Shown piece after piece: positions 1 through 8,507 of a stretch of DNA of 64,000 nucleotides (its first letter is position 1; each line of letters begins with the position of its first letter). The DNA is from Paenibacillus sedimenti (GTDB lineage Bacteria > Bacillota > Bacilli > Paenibacillales > NBRC-103111): assembly GCF_014534655.1 (NCBI RefSeq), contig NZ_JACVVD010000017.1, forward strand, positions 1 through 64,000, written 5' to 3'. The position numbers and the translations under genes were made by a program. Below the pieces are notes generated by a model that did not search any database, was not told the DNA's origin, and saw nothing but the letters and a program-made list of their open reading frames with translations.

Positions 1-221
1 ACAAGGCGATTCGGAAGTTTTACGGGAATATCTCCGAAGAGGAAGTCATCTCGATCCGGAAAAAAACGATGAAGGATATGATCTCGAGGTTGGTTTTTTT
101 GTGATCTATTGTGATTTTGCAAGTGGGACTCGGATTAATCGGCATCTATTCCATACGGTTAGATTTATCAGGTGTATTCTGGTCGATCCGAGACATCATT
201 ACAGGCCATTGTTTTGGGTGA
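1..221 (+). pseudogene. Truncated or decayed membrane protein fragment at the window edge
   Basis: The reading frame beginning at base 3 is open from the window edge to a TGA at 102-104, encoding a charged helical tail. The same frame continues after the TGA for another 38 codons (to TGA at 219) and reads as a typical hydrophobic membrane helix (VILQVGLGLIGIY). Reading the TGA as a mutated Trp codon would join the two parts into one plausible protein. Without the upstream sequence I cannot name it. It may equally be the genuine C-terminus of a short cytoplasmic protein ending at 104. A further coding-like stretch in another frame runs to about 438, so gene decay is possible. Nothing else is supported between 222 and 412. 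Confidence 0.3.
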
Positions 222-412
222 TGCTGAGATCTACCGTTTCCCTTCCTTTTCCTTGTCGGGGCTCCTACGGCACCCCAAGTTGGACATTCGATCAAAGTTG
301 GTAATATTTTTCATAGCTTGTGCTGTTTTGCAGATAATCAAGCGTGACGGATTTAGGTTTGCGTTAGCAAACGACGGCAGACAACGTGAACTAGCAGCGA
401 GCAAGTCCATCT

Positions 413-949
413 CTAGGGCGGACCAGTGGGGGATTTAGGGGGCGCTCTGTTCAGACGTGTCCGTGAGAAAGCCATTCGGTACAGTCCCAAATGTATGCTC
501 TGTAACAACAAGTAAATCGGAAACGAATAAGCGAGCCGGTAGTCCGCTTTGTAATGGAACATTCCGACATAGACGCCCGCCGTTTCGACAGCTACCCCGA
601 GCCACGCCCATACGAAGATATAAACGATCGTCAGCAATCCGCCTACCCGCATCCGCTCGTGCCAGTAAATAAACCAATACCCGAATGGCATATACATCGC
701 GTAAGAAATGATATCAAAAAGCTGGTATTTGGACTGGTCTCCGAAATCGTAAAGATCAAACGGTGGTATAGCGATTGTATGGTCGAAGACCAGACCGAAG
801 GTGATGCCGATGAGCAGATTAAAAGTGGTTTGCAAAGGCGAAAAGCTGCGGGGGAAAAAACGGATTGCCGCGAGTCCGATGACCATCAGCGCGATGGAAT
901 ACCATTCATTCGCATTAAATTGATTGTCGTAAACGATATTGTCATTCAT
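413..949 (-). CDS. Multi-spanning membrane protein, possibly CBO0543 family
   Basis: A 178-residue hydrophobic protein with about five predicted membrane helices and conserved-looking aromatic/acidic loop motifs (FDLYDFGD, YMPFGYWFIYW). The start is placed at the ATG whose first base overlaps the TGA of the upstream gene (ATGA, four-base overlap). The AAGAAGG ribosome site lies nine bases ahead of it, whereas the ATG nine bases further upstream has no spacing at all. The overlap implies translational coupling with the neighbouring membrane protein. It resembles the uncharacterised CBO0543 family seen in Bacillales; that assignment is from general appearance and no function is known. Confidence 0.6.
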   Translation of the reverse strand: MNDNIVYDNQFNANEWYSIALMVIGLAAIRFFPRSFSPLQTTFNLLIGITFGLVFDHTIAIPPFDLYDFGDQSKYQLFDIISYAMYMPFGYWFIYWHERMRVGGLLTIVYIFVWAWLGVAVETAGVYVGMFHYKADYRLAYSFPIYLLLQSIHLGLYRMAFSRTRLNRAPPKSPTGPP

Positions 950-1419
950 CGCACCCATCCTTCTTTAGTTGCCATCCATTGGAAAATTTTACCTGCAAGC
1001 AAGGTGTAGGCCATCAACAAAATAATCATCACGGTTTCGCAGAAGAAATTCCATCCGTTTTCGGTAAGGACATTGTTCCATCGCAGTGCGTAGCCGGTTG
1101 CGAATTGCAGCACGACCGCGTAAACCGATATTCCCCAGCGTACGTGGGCATTTCGGGTTGTGAGAAAGGCGTTGGCGAAGGCAAGCAGAATGAACGGTAT
1201 GGTAAGATCATTGTGAATGATCAACGATATGAAATAGGGTATGCTTTGATTCATAATAAATAACTTAAGATCGTACCCGATGATAGTCAGCTTGTTAGTG
1301 AGCATGATCTCTATAGCCATAAACAATAGAAAGTTGGCAGCTAGCGGCAGCTTATGGGGCAGACTGAACAACACATGGATACAAAACCATGCAAACAGTA
1401 CGAATACGACGACGACCAT
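946..1419 (-). CDS. Hypothetical polytopic membrane protein
   Basis: About 157 residues, strongly hydrophobic, with four to five membrane helices starting right after the initiator. The ATG at 1419 is chosen because AAGGGGG precedes it by about 11 bases; an in-frame TTG at 1464 would add 15 residues without a good ribosome site. It is the first gene of a two-gene unit with the downstream membrane protein, joined by an ATGA overlap. The two proteins are similar in size and layout, so they may be distant paralogues acting as a pair. Function unknown. Confidence 0.55.
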   Translation of the reverse strand: MVVVVFVLFAWFCIHVLFSLPHKLPLAANFLLFMAIEIMLTNKLTIIGYDLKLFIMNQSIPYFISLIIHNDLTIPFILLAFANAFLTTRNAHVRWGISVYAVVLQFATGYALRWNNVLTENGWNFFCETVMIILLMAYTLLAGKIFQWMATKEGWVR

Positions 1420-1528
1420 GTTTGCATAGACCCCCTTATCATTAAGCGATTCCACTGAAAACAACTCGGTTAACTGCTTTGTTCATTTTTTCCAGATGGG
1501 ATGATTTTTATGTAAATACCGTCGGACA

Positions 1529-1702
1529 TCATCCCCTGATTAAGGCAATATTCAACAAGCCGAAGAGTTTGGCCGTATTATCGGTGAATTGTCTTTCCAA
1601 AAAGGTTCTTTCTTTTCGATAATTCGCTGCTTTACAGGCGTAAGCTTCAAGTTTTCAAAAGCGCCCCACCTTTTCTAACTCCTCGATCGTTTGGTTCGTC
1701 AT
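1529..1702 (-). pseudogene. Short helical ORF with an in-frame stop
   Basis: The minus-strand frame starting with ATG at 1702 reads MTNQTIEELEKVGRF, meets TGA, then continues in frame as a charged helical stretch ending at 1531. It looks like coding sequence with one nonsense codon, but it is short and unrecognised. Apart from this and the inverted repeat at 1754-1808, I see nothing in the 1420-2024 gap. Confidence 0.2.
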
Positions 1703-1753
1703 AACAGTAAATTTCACAGCTGTCAGGAGCTGCTGCGAGGGCAGCTAATCATA

Positions 1754-1808
1754 AAACGAGCCGCTAGCCCCTTGGGGATGATTTCCCTCTGAGAGCTACG
1801 GCTCGTTT
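1754..1808. repeat. Long inverted repeat (hairpin) around a second small hairpin
   Basis: AAACGAGCCGCTAG at 1754-1767 pairs with CTACGGCTCGTTT at 1796-1808, one base bulged. A nested CCCC/GGGG hairpin (about 1768-1777) lies inside. The RNA would be a stable two-tier stem, with a short T run on each side. It could be a bidirectional terminator-like element or a remnant small RNA. No gene ends immediately beside it. Confidence 0.4.
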
Positions 1809-2024
1809 ATTCACGGATGCTTTCCGATTTGCCTCAATCATACCACGCTAGTCTTAATGGAGGACCGAGTTCGTTTCCCATAGGGACGGATAACGTTAGT
1901 TGAACTATAAAAGGGAGCAGATCGCCACGGCACTGTTCCTTGTTTTATTGAAGTAATGGGCAGGAAAATTCCAATTTGTGGTACGATATGATGTATAAAG
2001 TTGTTGTTGATTAGGAGGGGCTGG

Positions 2025-2369
2025 ATGATATATTGGAGGTATCTAGGCATCCTTTCATCTTTAGGAACGATAGTGCTTTGGTTAATTCTAAACTTCTATA
2101 ACCCATATAATTCTGCGTCACCAAGTAATGATGTTCTTATAAGAACAGGAGCATTTCTTTTAGCTCCAGCACTTGTAGCAGTAATAGGACTGATTATTAG
2201 GAAACAATTTATTATGTTCATCGCATTTTTTTGGTCGCTTCCTTTAAGCCTCTACATAGCTATGACGCCCAGTATTTTTAAGCTATTTATAGGTACTTCA
2301 TTTGGCTATCTTTTGGCAGGGATTCTGATGAGAAAGATGATTAATCCCGTCAACGGCCCATCACGCTAA
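2025..2369 (+). CDS. Small membrane protein of unknown function
   Basis: A 114-residue protein with about four membrane helices spread over its length and a short basic tail. The ATG at 2025 is chosen because AGGAGGGG sits five to six bases ahead; the in-frame ATG at 2001 lies upstream of that site. The gene is clearly more AT-rich than its neighbours, which could mean recent acquisition. It stands alone between a non-coding stretch and the convergent NAD(P)-binding protein. Not recognised. Confidence 0.6.
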   Translation: MIYWRYLGILSSLGTIVLWLILNFYNPYNSASPSNDVLIRTGAFLLAPALVAVIGLIIRKQFIMFIAFFWSLPLSLYIAMTPSIFKLFIGTSFGYLLAGILMRKMINPVNGPSR

Positions 2370-2429
2370 GCCCACATCTTAGCCCTTCCCGATCAAAAGT
2401 CAAGTTAATATAAAATAATGTTTCGTGGA

Positions 2430-3092
2430 TCAATGAATATTAACGATTTGATCAGACTCCCAAATCGCGTAGGCGTTATCCTGCTTGCTCACGGCGATCC
2501 GATACATCGCATAGGCAACCTGATCTGCTCGAATCGGCTTATATTTGTGCAAAGGACCGACCATGAATAGGGAAACTACTGGGAAGAAGAGGATACCCAC
2601 TTTTTCCCTAATCCGAAAATCTTTGCGCTTTCCCAGCAGGGCTGAAGGGCGGAACACGTGGTACTGATCGAAACCGACGGCGGCCAATGCTTCCTCCGCT
2701 TCTCCTTTGATCCGGCTGTAAAAGATACGGGAGTGCTTATTAGCTCCTATTGAACTGACGAGTAAATACTTTTCCGCTCCATTGCGTTTGGCAATTTGCC
2801 CTATATGCACCGGATAATCTAAATCAACCTTGCGAAATGCTTCCTGTGTTTTCGCCTTTTTGATCGTCGTACCCAGACAGCAGAAAACATCCTGCCCGAC
2901 GATCTCTTCCACGAAGTCCTCCAGCCGTGCGTAGTCGACGATCACTATGTGCAGCTTGGGATGGGAGTAAGGGAGTGAAGCACGAACGAGCACGGTCACC
3001 CGTTCGTACTCTTCACTTTGCAGCAGAAGCTTGACCAGCTGTTCGCCGATCAGACCGGTCGCTCCAAGCACAAGCGCGGTTCGAGTCTTCAT
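2430..3092 (-). CDS. NAD(P)-binding atypical SDR (HTATIP2/YbjT-like)
   Basis: A 220-residue Rossmann-fold protein. The dinucleotide-binding glycine motif GATGLIG is at residues 10-16, followed by a strand-helix pattern typical of atypical short-chain dehydrogenases. The middle part contains CLGTT and YLLVSSIGAN motifs, as in the HTATIP2/oxidoreductase group that binds NADPH without a classical YxxxK site. The length matches that family. AGGAAGTG lies ahead of the ATG. It appears monocistronic. The substrate cannot be told from sequence. Confidence 0.8.
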   Translation of the reverse strand: MKTRTALVLGATGLIGEQLVKLLLQSEEYERVTVLVRASLPYSHPKLHIVIVDYARLEDFVEEIVGQDVFCCLGTTIKKAKTQEAFRKVDLDYPVHIGQIAKRNGAEKYLLVSSIGANKHSRIFYSRIKGEAEEALAAVGFDQYHVFRPSALLGKRKDFRIREKVGILFFPVVSLFMVGPLHKYKPIRADQVAYAMYRIAVSKQDNAYAIWESDQIVNIH

Positions 3093-3212
3093 AATTTCAC
3101 TTCCTATTCGGCGATGGTGATCTCAGTATAGTCATTGGGGAATTTCACCTAATCATTCTGAGTCAATCAACAGGATATTCCATGTTCCGGTCAACCTTTA
3201 TATCCTTTGTTC

Positions 3213-4170
3213 TTAATCTAAACCGACTACTCGCTGCGGTACATACGGCTCTTCCAAGAACGCGACTTCTTCAGGCGTTAATGTAACTGATAGCGCAGAC
3301 ACTGCATCTTCGAGATGTGAAGTTTTCGTAACCCCCATGACCGGAGAAGTAACGGGCTCTTTTTGCAGCACCCAGGCAAGAGCGATTTGAGCGCTAGGAA
3401 CACCACGTTTTTTTGCAATTTCGGCTACACGTTCAACCACTTTTCGACTTGACTCAGCTGTGGCGATATAGAGACCTTGTGCAGCTGGATCGTTTTGAAA
3501 ACGTAGCGTCGTTTCCTCCCAATCACGCGTCAATCTTCCCTTGGCAAGTGGGCTCCATGGAATAACACTGATTTTTTCTTCCTTACAAAGCGGCAGCATC
3601 TCCCGCTCTTCCTCACGATATAAAAGGTTGAGGTGATTTTGCATGGATACAAATCGGGTCCATCCATGTTTTTCAGCTATATGTAACGCCTTCATAAACT
3701 GCCATGCGTACATGTTACAAGCGCCGATTTATCTGGCTTTCCAAGCTTTTACTACGTCGTGAAGTGCCTCCATGGTTTCTTCAATGGGTGTATTATAGTC
3801 CCAACGATGGATTTGATACAAATCGACGTAGTCGGTTCCCAACCGCTTTAAGCTCTTATCAACTTCGCTCATAATTGCTTTTCGAGAAAGTCCGGCACCA
3901 TTGGGACCTTCATGCACACGGAAATAAACCTTCGTTGCAATGACAATTTCATCCCTATTGGCATAATCTTTTAGAGCCTGCCCAACAATTTTTTCTCACT
4001 CGCACCGTCTGAATAAAAATTCGCCGTATCAAAAAAAATTATTCCTGACTCAGGGCTTTCTTAATAATATGACGACTATTCTCCTCATCAAGTGTCCATT
4101 TAGGGTATCCCCGTTCCGGTACACCAAAGCTCATACAGCCGAGGCAAATCCGAGAGACATCCAATCCAGT
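3213..4170 (-). pseudogene. Aldo/keto reductase, broken by two frameshifts and a stop
   Basis: Three consecutive minus-strand pieces together spell a complete aldo/keto reductase body. They run from GLDVSRICLGCMSFG near 4167, through FFDTANFYSDGASE and GTDYVDLYQIHRWD, to the AQIALAWVLQKEPVTSPVMGVT cofactor region and the usual C-terminus. Frame changes occur near 4040 and 3990. An in-frame TAA at 3729-3731 replaces the expected Tyr of KARYIGACNM. The first dozen residues and the start codon are missing because homology ends at about 4170. The gene cannot make a normal enzyme. Annotating the two intact pieces as separate genes would be wrong. Confidence 0.85.
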
Positions 4171-4198
4171 GGGCGGTTATGTTGCGATAAATTAGGAA

Positions 4199-4731
4199 AG
4201 CGATGGGTTGGATTCGAACGGCTCCATTTATATGACGGACGGTACGGTTGTAATCAGCGGACCTACGATAGGTAATAGAGGCACTGGTGCGCTCGACTAT
4301 GACGGCGTGTTCGAAATCACGGGGGGGGGGGGACGTTAGTTTCGGCCAGCAACCTAGGCAAGGCTCAATCCCCGTCTGCTGCTACTAAGCAATATACCAT
4401 CTCTATGAATTTCTCAAAAGTTCAACAGGCAGGCACTATCGTCAGCTTGAAAGATAGCAATGATAATACCATCGCTACTTTTGCTCCTATTAAGCCTTAT
4501 CAAAATGTAGTGATCAGTTCTCCAAAGCTGAAAAAAGATGCTTCCTATACGCTGTATACGGGAGGGACTTCCACTGGAAATGCAACCGATGGCTTCTATC
4601 ATGGCGGAGCGAATCAAGGAGGCGCGAAGTTGATAAGCTTTCAAATAACGGATATGATTACCTGGTTAAATGAATCGGGGAAAACGACCTCCGGGAATAG
4701 CGGATCTTCGGGCAAACCCATGAGAAGGTAG
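4199..4731 (+). pseudogene. Fragment of Cthe_2159-type carbohydrate-binding protein
   Basis: From 4202 the frame reads DGLDSNGSIYMTDGTVVISGP, then YDGVFEITGGGG. After a 12-G run (4321-4332) the frame shifts, and the second frame continues as LVSASNLGKAQSPS...YTISMNFSKVQQAGTIVSLKDS, with a YTLYTGG repeat end and a Gly/Ser-rich tail to 4731. This matches the C-terminal half of the secreted Cthe_2159-like carbohydrate-binding (polygalacturonate-binding) family. The N-terminal half and signal peptide are absent, so this is a relic. It begins about 30 bases from where the aldo/keto reductase homology stops, which marks a rearrangement junction. Confidence 0.75.
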
Positions 4732-4838
4732 AAGGTTTCAATAATTATGGGCGAGTTCTATATGCAATAACTAATGTGTAGCAGTGTAGAGCTAGGTTTA
4801 TCGGATTGGTATAATCTCTCTTTTCCGAACATTACTCT

Positions 4839-5009
4839 CTATTCTTCTTCCCCATCACTTAACATCCAACAGACCAGCTGATTTAGCCTCTCCTCGGAAA
4901 AATCTGTTTCTTGAATGGTAAATTCAAGGTTTTTTTGTATTCGTTCTTTAAACTGATCCGGAACCGTTACATTTTGATAAACGATCCTTTTTAATTCCTT
5001 AGGTTTCAA
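4839..5009 (-). CDS. Small helical protein, TTG start
   Basis: A 56-residue, charged, helical protein (starts LKPKELKRIVYQNV, ends CWMLSDGEEE). It starts at TTG 5009, six bases after GGGAGAGG, which makes expression plausible. There is no membrane segment and no recognised domain. It lies in an otherwise sparse region between the carbohydrate-binding relic and a leftward terminator. Coding character is judged from the codon pattern and the well-placed ribosome site. Confidence 0.45.
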   Translation of the reverse strand: MKPKELKRIVYQNVTVPDQFKERIQKNLEFTIQETDFSEERLNQLVCWMLSDGEEE

Positions 5010-5066
5010 TAAATACCTCTCCCTAATACTAGATTCCTATTTATTTTGACTATAGGAAGAGAGAAC

Positions 5067-5096
5067 AAAAAAACCTTCTCTCTTATGGAAGAAGGT
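5067..5096 (-). terminator. Rho-independent terminator, leftward
   Basis: ACCTTCT (5073-5079) and AGAAGGT (5090-5096) form a 7-bp stem. Read leftward, it is followed by a run of T (the A run at 5067-5073). It probably ends the FkbM methyltransferase transcript, about 170 bases past that stop codon. Confidence 0.75.
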
Positions 5097-5268
5097 CGGT
5101 TGCACTATTAGCTCCACCAAATCAAAGTGCCCACGTAAAGATCTGGCTTCATAGCTCCCTTATTTAGTTCTAATAACTAAAATTATACAACAATTTTTGA
5201 ATGTATCAAGGTATTTGATTGTCTTCAGCTACCGGGCAGATAGTTCAACAGTCTGTCAACTTTTAGTT

Positions 5269-6216
5269 CTACTCTAATTTTATAAGCTGCGAATAAATTT
5301 TAGGGATCGTGACGTCGGGTTTGGCCAAAATGATATCGGTATGAACGTTTTGCTTTTTAAATAGCTTTTGCAATTTCTCTAAAGAAATCTGATCGAACTG
5401 AACCAGTTCTTGATTGTTCAAGTAAACAAAGAGATTGAATCGTTCCTGCAAAAATTTCAAAAACGCATCGGCATCGGTATCGCTCTTGGCTAAATATTTA
5501 CTGTCAAATTCGATAAATCCAAGCATTTGAGGACAGTGTTCGATCGATTGAAGCATCCCTTTGATGACCTTCTCTTCATGTCCTTCCACATCAATTTTAA
5601 ATAATAGCCTTTCTTTTTCCAGCGGATGCCTGCTAAGTAAGGAGTCGAGCGTAATGCTGGTAATTTCATGCTGCTTGTAGTGCTTCGGAACGTTGGATTT
5701 GCCAAGGGCCGCAGAGGAAAGTCCCGACCAATATTCATGAATATAAAATGATCGCTTCTCGCGTTCTTCATCCGATGCCATCGCATAAACGGTCTGGATT
5801 CTTTTGCGGTTGGGATGGATTTTCTTGGAACGTTCAATATATGTTTGCAGATTGGGATTGGCTTCAATGCCGATCACCTTGCAATGCTTGGGATAGGTCA
5901 CGGAAAAAAGGCATTCGCCATAATTGACTCCTACATCCACAACCAATGACGGTCGGAATGAGGCGACCGCTTTATTCCAAAACAGATTTAACCTCGGTTG
6001 CGTCATTCCGCCGGTCATATACAAAATTCTGCCCCGATTTTCCGTCGGATTGACATATAGAACACGGGAAGAGCCAGGCAGTACGATCCGGTCTGTACGC
6101 CACTTTCTGATGATTGTTCTTGAAAGCACGTACCGGGCTGTTGATTTTAAAATATCCCAATAACGAAAGGATGACTCGATTTTTAATGCAACTTCAGAAG
6201 ATTGTCTTAAGGTCAT
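5269..6216 (-). CDS. FkbM-family SAM-dependent methyltransferase
   Basis: A 315-residue protein with the FkbM methyltransferase core in its middle. The SAM-binding motif is VVDVGVNYG, followed by the acidic IGIEANP strand, then SITLDSL and the characteristic FKIDVEGHE motif. These enzymes O-methylate sugars or secondary metabolites, often in glycan loci. The start at 6216 is supported by AAAGGAG seven bases upstream; an upstream in-frame ATG at 6255 lacks one. It is monocistronic and ends at a leftward terminator. The substrate is unknown, and no glycosyltransferase is adjacent. Confidence 0.8.
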   Translation of the reverse strand: MTLRQSSEVALKIESSFRYWDILKSTARYVLSRTIIRKWRTDRIVLPGSSRVLYVNPTENRGRILYMTGGMTQPRLNLFWNKAVASFRPSLVVDVGVNYGECLFSVTYPKHCKVIGIEANPNLQTYIERSKKIHPNRKRIQTVYAMASDEEREKRSFYIHEYWSGLSSAALGKSNVPKHYKQHEITSITLDSLLSRHPLEKERLLFKIDVEGHEEKVIKGMLQSIEHCPQMLGFIEFDSKYLAKSDTDADAFLKFLQERFNLFVYLNNQELVQFDQISLEKLQKLFKKQNVHTDIILAKPDVTIPKIYSQLIKLE

Positions 6217-6430
6217 GAAGCGGCTCCTTTCTTTTACCTTTTGGGTTAGGATCATTGAAAAGACAATTATTATTATTTTATCAAAGTGTGATGTCAGAAG
6301 GGTTATGACTGTGTAAAGAAATCGTAAAATTCTGTAAATATAATTAGTACATAATTTCCATACCGGTCGGGTAAACCAATAATGGATTTTTTTTCAATCC
6401 GCCATATGTATACGGTTAGGGGTGACTCTC

Positions 6431-7246
6431 ATGAGTGTGCAAACGATGCAAAAGCCGCGTATGATGCTGCCGGATTTGAAGGATAAAGTCGCATTGATCA
6501 CCGGGGCAGGGTCCGGTATCGGAAGGGCTGCTGCCATCATGCTGGCGCAACAGGGGATGAAAGTTTGCATTGCGGATTTAAAGGACGACAGGCGAGAACA
6601 AACGAAACAGGATATAGTCGCAGCAGGCGGTCAGGCTATTACGATCGATGTCGACGTCTCCGATCCGAACCGGGTGGCACTCGCATTCGAAGAGACGGTG
6701 AAAACCTTTAACCGGTTGGACGTCGTCTTTGCCAATGCGGGCATCAATGGTGTTTTGGCGCCGATTGAAGACATGAAACCTGAGGATTGGGATCGAACGC
6801 TATTTGTTAATCTGAAGGGAACGTTCCTGTGCGTCAAAAATGCGATTCCTTACATGAAAGCGAACGGAGGCAGCATCATCATTACGAGCTCTATTAACGG
6901 CTGCCGCGCCTTCTCCGGATTCGGGATGACAGCCTACAGCACGTCCAAGGCGGGCCAAGTGGCATTAGCCAAGATGGCTGCACTGGAGCTGGCAAGGTAC
7001 AAGATACGCGTCAACGCCATCTGTCCGGGGTCCATCAAGACCAACATCGGAGAAAATACGCAACCGACCCCGGAGCTCGAGAAAATCAAAATTCCGGTCG
7101 AGTATCCGCAAGGCAGCCAACCGCTGGAACACGCGGCGGGCCAACCGGAGCAGGTGGCCGATCTGGTGGCGTTCCTGGCTTCTACAGCCTCGAGCCATAT
7201 CACCGGCACGGAGCTATTCATAGACGGCGCCGAATCGCTGCTATAG
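6431..7246 (+). CDS. SDR-family NAD(P)-dependent oxidoreductase
   Basis: A classical short-chain dehydrogenase of 271 residues. It has the cofactor motif TGAGSGIG at residues 24-31, the NAG motif (FANAGING) in the middle, catalytic Ser in IITSSING, and the YxxxK pair in AYSTSKAG, followed by the usual PG motif (ICPGSIKTN). The length is normal apart from a 15-residue leader. ATG 6431 follows AGGGGTG by five bases; a GTG nine bases upstream is less likely. It is monocistronic, closed by a double hairpin. The substrate is probably a sugar or alcohol and is not determinable here. Confidence 0.85.
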   Translation: MSVQTMQKPRMMLPDLKDKVALITGAGSGIGRAAAIMLAQQGMKVCIADLKDDRREQTKQDIVAAGGQAITIDVDVSDPNRVALAFEETVKTFNRLDVVFANAGINGVLAPIEDMKPEDWDRTLFVNLKGTFLCVKNAIPYMKANGGSIIITSSINGCRAFSGFGMTAYSTSKAGQVALAKMAALELARYKIRVNAICPGSIKTNIGENTQPTPELEKIKIPVEYPQGSQPLEHAAGQPEQVADLVAFLASTASSHITGTELFIDGAESLL

Positions 7247-7260
7247 CGACATTAGCCAAT

Positions 7261-7336
7261 AAAAACCAGCAAACCGCCAAAGTTTGCTGGTTTTTGTCTA
7301 TATTTTAAACCAGCAGACCCTTCCGTTTGCTGGTTT
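7261..7336 (+). terminator. Two tandem hairpins after the SDR gene
   Basis: The first hairpin pairs AAAAACCAGCAAAC (7261-7274) with GTTTGCTGGTTTTT (7282-7295), a long perfect stem with T run. The second pairs AAACCAGCA (7307-7315) with TGCTGGTTT (7328-7336), and its arms repeat the first hairpin's sequence. The duplication gives a strong terminator that separates the SDR gene from the SinR-type operator region downstream. Confidence 0.85.
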
Positions 7337-7363
7337 CTTGTATGGACTGGAACACAAACGGGA

Positions 7364-7377
7364 TTCGTTTTAACGAA
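7364..7377. promoter_or_regulatory. SinR-like operator copy 1
   Basis: TTCGTTTTAACGAA is a perfect inverted repeat of TTCGTT with two central bases, located about 140 bases before the exported TIM-barrel gene. The identical 14-mer recurs at 21353. The 6-2-6 layout is that of the Bacillus SinR operator. Confidence 0.6.
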
Positions 7378-7425
7378 CAAAGTTTCAATAAACTTTTACA
7401 AAATAATAAATATCGTACCACTTCA

Positions 7426-7439
7426 TTCTTTATAACGAA
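7426..7439. promoter_or_regulatory. SinR-like operator copy 2
   Basis: TTCTTTATAACGAA matches the same palindrome with one mismatch. A further CGAAC half-site follows at 7442-7446. It lies about 80 bases before the GTG start at 7518. Confidence 0.6.
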
Positions 7440-7517
7440 CGCGAACAATATAGATTGAGCATGTACATAGCCGGTTGGGTTCCCACTTGCCCAAACACAT
7501 GATCAAAGGAGTTTCAA

Positions 7518-8447
7518 GTGAAAAGACAACAAAAATTCCGATTTGTCGGAAAAGTAATGGTTCTCTGTCTAGCTTTTACTCAAGTTCTTTTTTACCACTC
7601 CGTACAAGACGACGGCACGAATCAGGTTTTTGCCGCAACCGCCGAGCGTCCGTTGTATAAAGCTACTTGGCTATGGAATACGGGGTCGCTGCTGGTAAAC
7701 AAGGTGAGCACATTCCAATTTCTGCAGCAGAATGAGGTTAATCTTTTATTTTTGCAAGTCGATCCGGATGTTTCCGCGAATGATTACAAAAGTTTTATAC
7801 AAGAAGCTTCCGCTCGAGGTATGGAGGTTCATGCTTTAGGCGGAGCCCCCGACTGGATACTTCCGGAACAACAGATGAAGCTGTACAAGCTGATTAATTG
7901 GGTGAAAACATACAACAACAGCGTTACTGCCGCAGAACAGTTTCGTGGCATTCATCTGGATGTCGAGCCGTACGTCATGAAGTCATGGTATGCGGACACG
8001 GATACGATGCTCGGGCTTTGGCGGGATACGGTTAGCGGGTTTGTCGAAGAAATGGAAATAGAAACCCCAGGTTTAATTGCCGGCGCGGATATGCCGGTTT
8101 GGCTGGAGAAGTTCAATGTACCGGACGGGTTGGGTGGTCGGACAACATTGTCCAATTGGATGATACGCAAACTTGACCAAGTAACCCTTATGGCTTACCG
8201 CGATCATGCATCGGATATCATTAGCAGCATTGCAACTGAGATGGAAGAAGCAGAGCGTAACGGCAAGCCTGCCATCGTTGCTGTGGAGACATTGCCGAGT
8301 TCGGATGCAACCATTTCTTATTTTGAAAAAGGGAAGTTTCAAATGATGCGCGATCTGAGCACTGTGGGAGAAAGCCTTGGCAACCGCGCGTCTTTTGCCG
8401 GGTATGCCGTTCATGATTATGACGGCTGGATCCGTTTAAAGGAGTAG
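7518..8447 (+). CDS. Exported TIM-barrel glycosidase-like protein (paralogue of 27282-28157)
   Basis: A 309-residue protein with an N-terminal hydrophobic export segment (about residues 10-40), followed by a domain with barrel-like strand motifs. These are TWLWNT, NLLFLQVDPDV, GMEVHALGGAPDW, FRGIHLDVEPY, LMAYRD, and a final GYAVHDYDGW. The Asp/Glu pair in HLDVEPY is reminiscent of GH18-like barrels, but I cannot assign a GH family. The GTG start follows AAAGGAG by six bases. A clear paralogue closes the far end of the locus. Its promoter region carries two SinR-like palindromes, so it is probably made with the polysaccharide genes. It likely acts outside the membrane on a glycan. Confidence 0.65.
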   Translation: MKRQQKFRFVGKVMVLCLAFTQVLFYHSVQDDGTNQVFAATAERPLYKATWLWNTGSLLVNKVSTFQFLQQNEVNLLFLQVDPDVSANDYKSFIQEASARGMEVHALGGAPDWILPEQQMKLYKLINWVKTYNNSVTAAEQFRGIHLDVEPYVMKSWYADTDTMLGLWRDTVSGFVEEMEIETPGLIAGADMPVWLEKFNVPDGLGGRTTLSNWMIRKLDQVTLMAYRDHASDIISSIATEMEEAERNGKPAIVAVETLPSSDATISYFEKGKFQMMRDLSTVGESLGNRASFAGYAVHDYDGWIRLKE

Positions 8448-8507
8448 GGTAAAGTCAAACCGGCTATGTACACTCAACCAAATGGCAATCAAAAGGAGAG
8501 ATAGGCA

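Noticed and set aside
102..104. TGA as a selenocysteine codon
   Set aside because: No SECIS-like hairpin is evident directly after it, and a nonsense mutation or true stop is simpler.
172..438. Independent small gene
   Set aside because: No ribosome site and overlaps a possible decayed frame; not supported as a gene.
3213..3917. Two separate small genes encoding aldo/keto reductase domains
   Set aside because: The pieces are in the same frame separated by a single TAA and spell one enzyme; they are parts of one pseudogene.
7261..7336. Start of a CRISPR-like or tandem repeat array
   Set aside because: Only two hairpins with shared arms; they are explained as tandem terminators.
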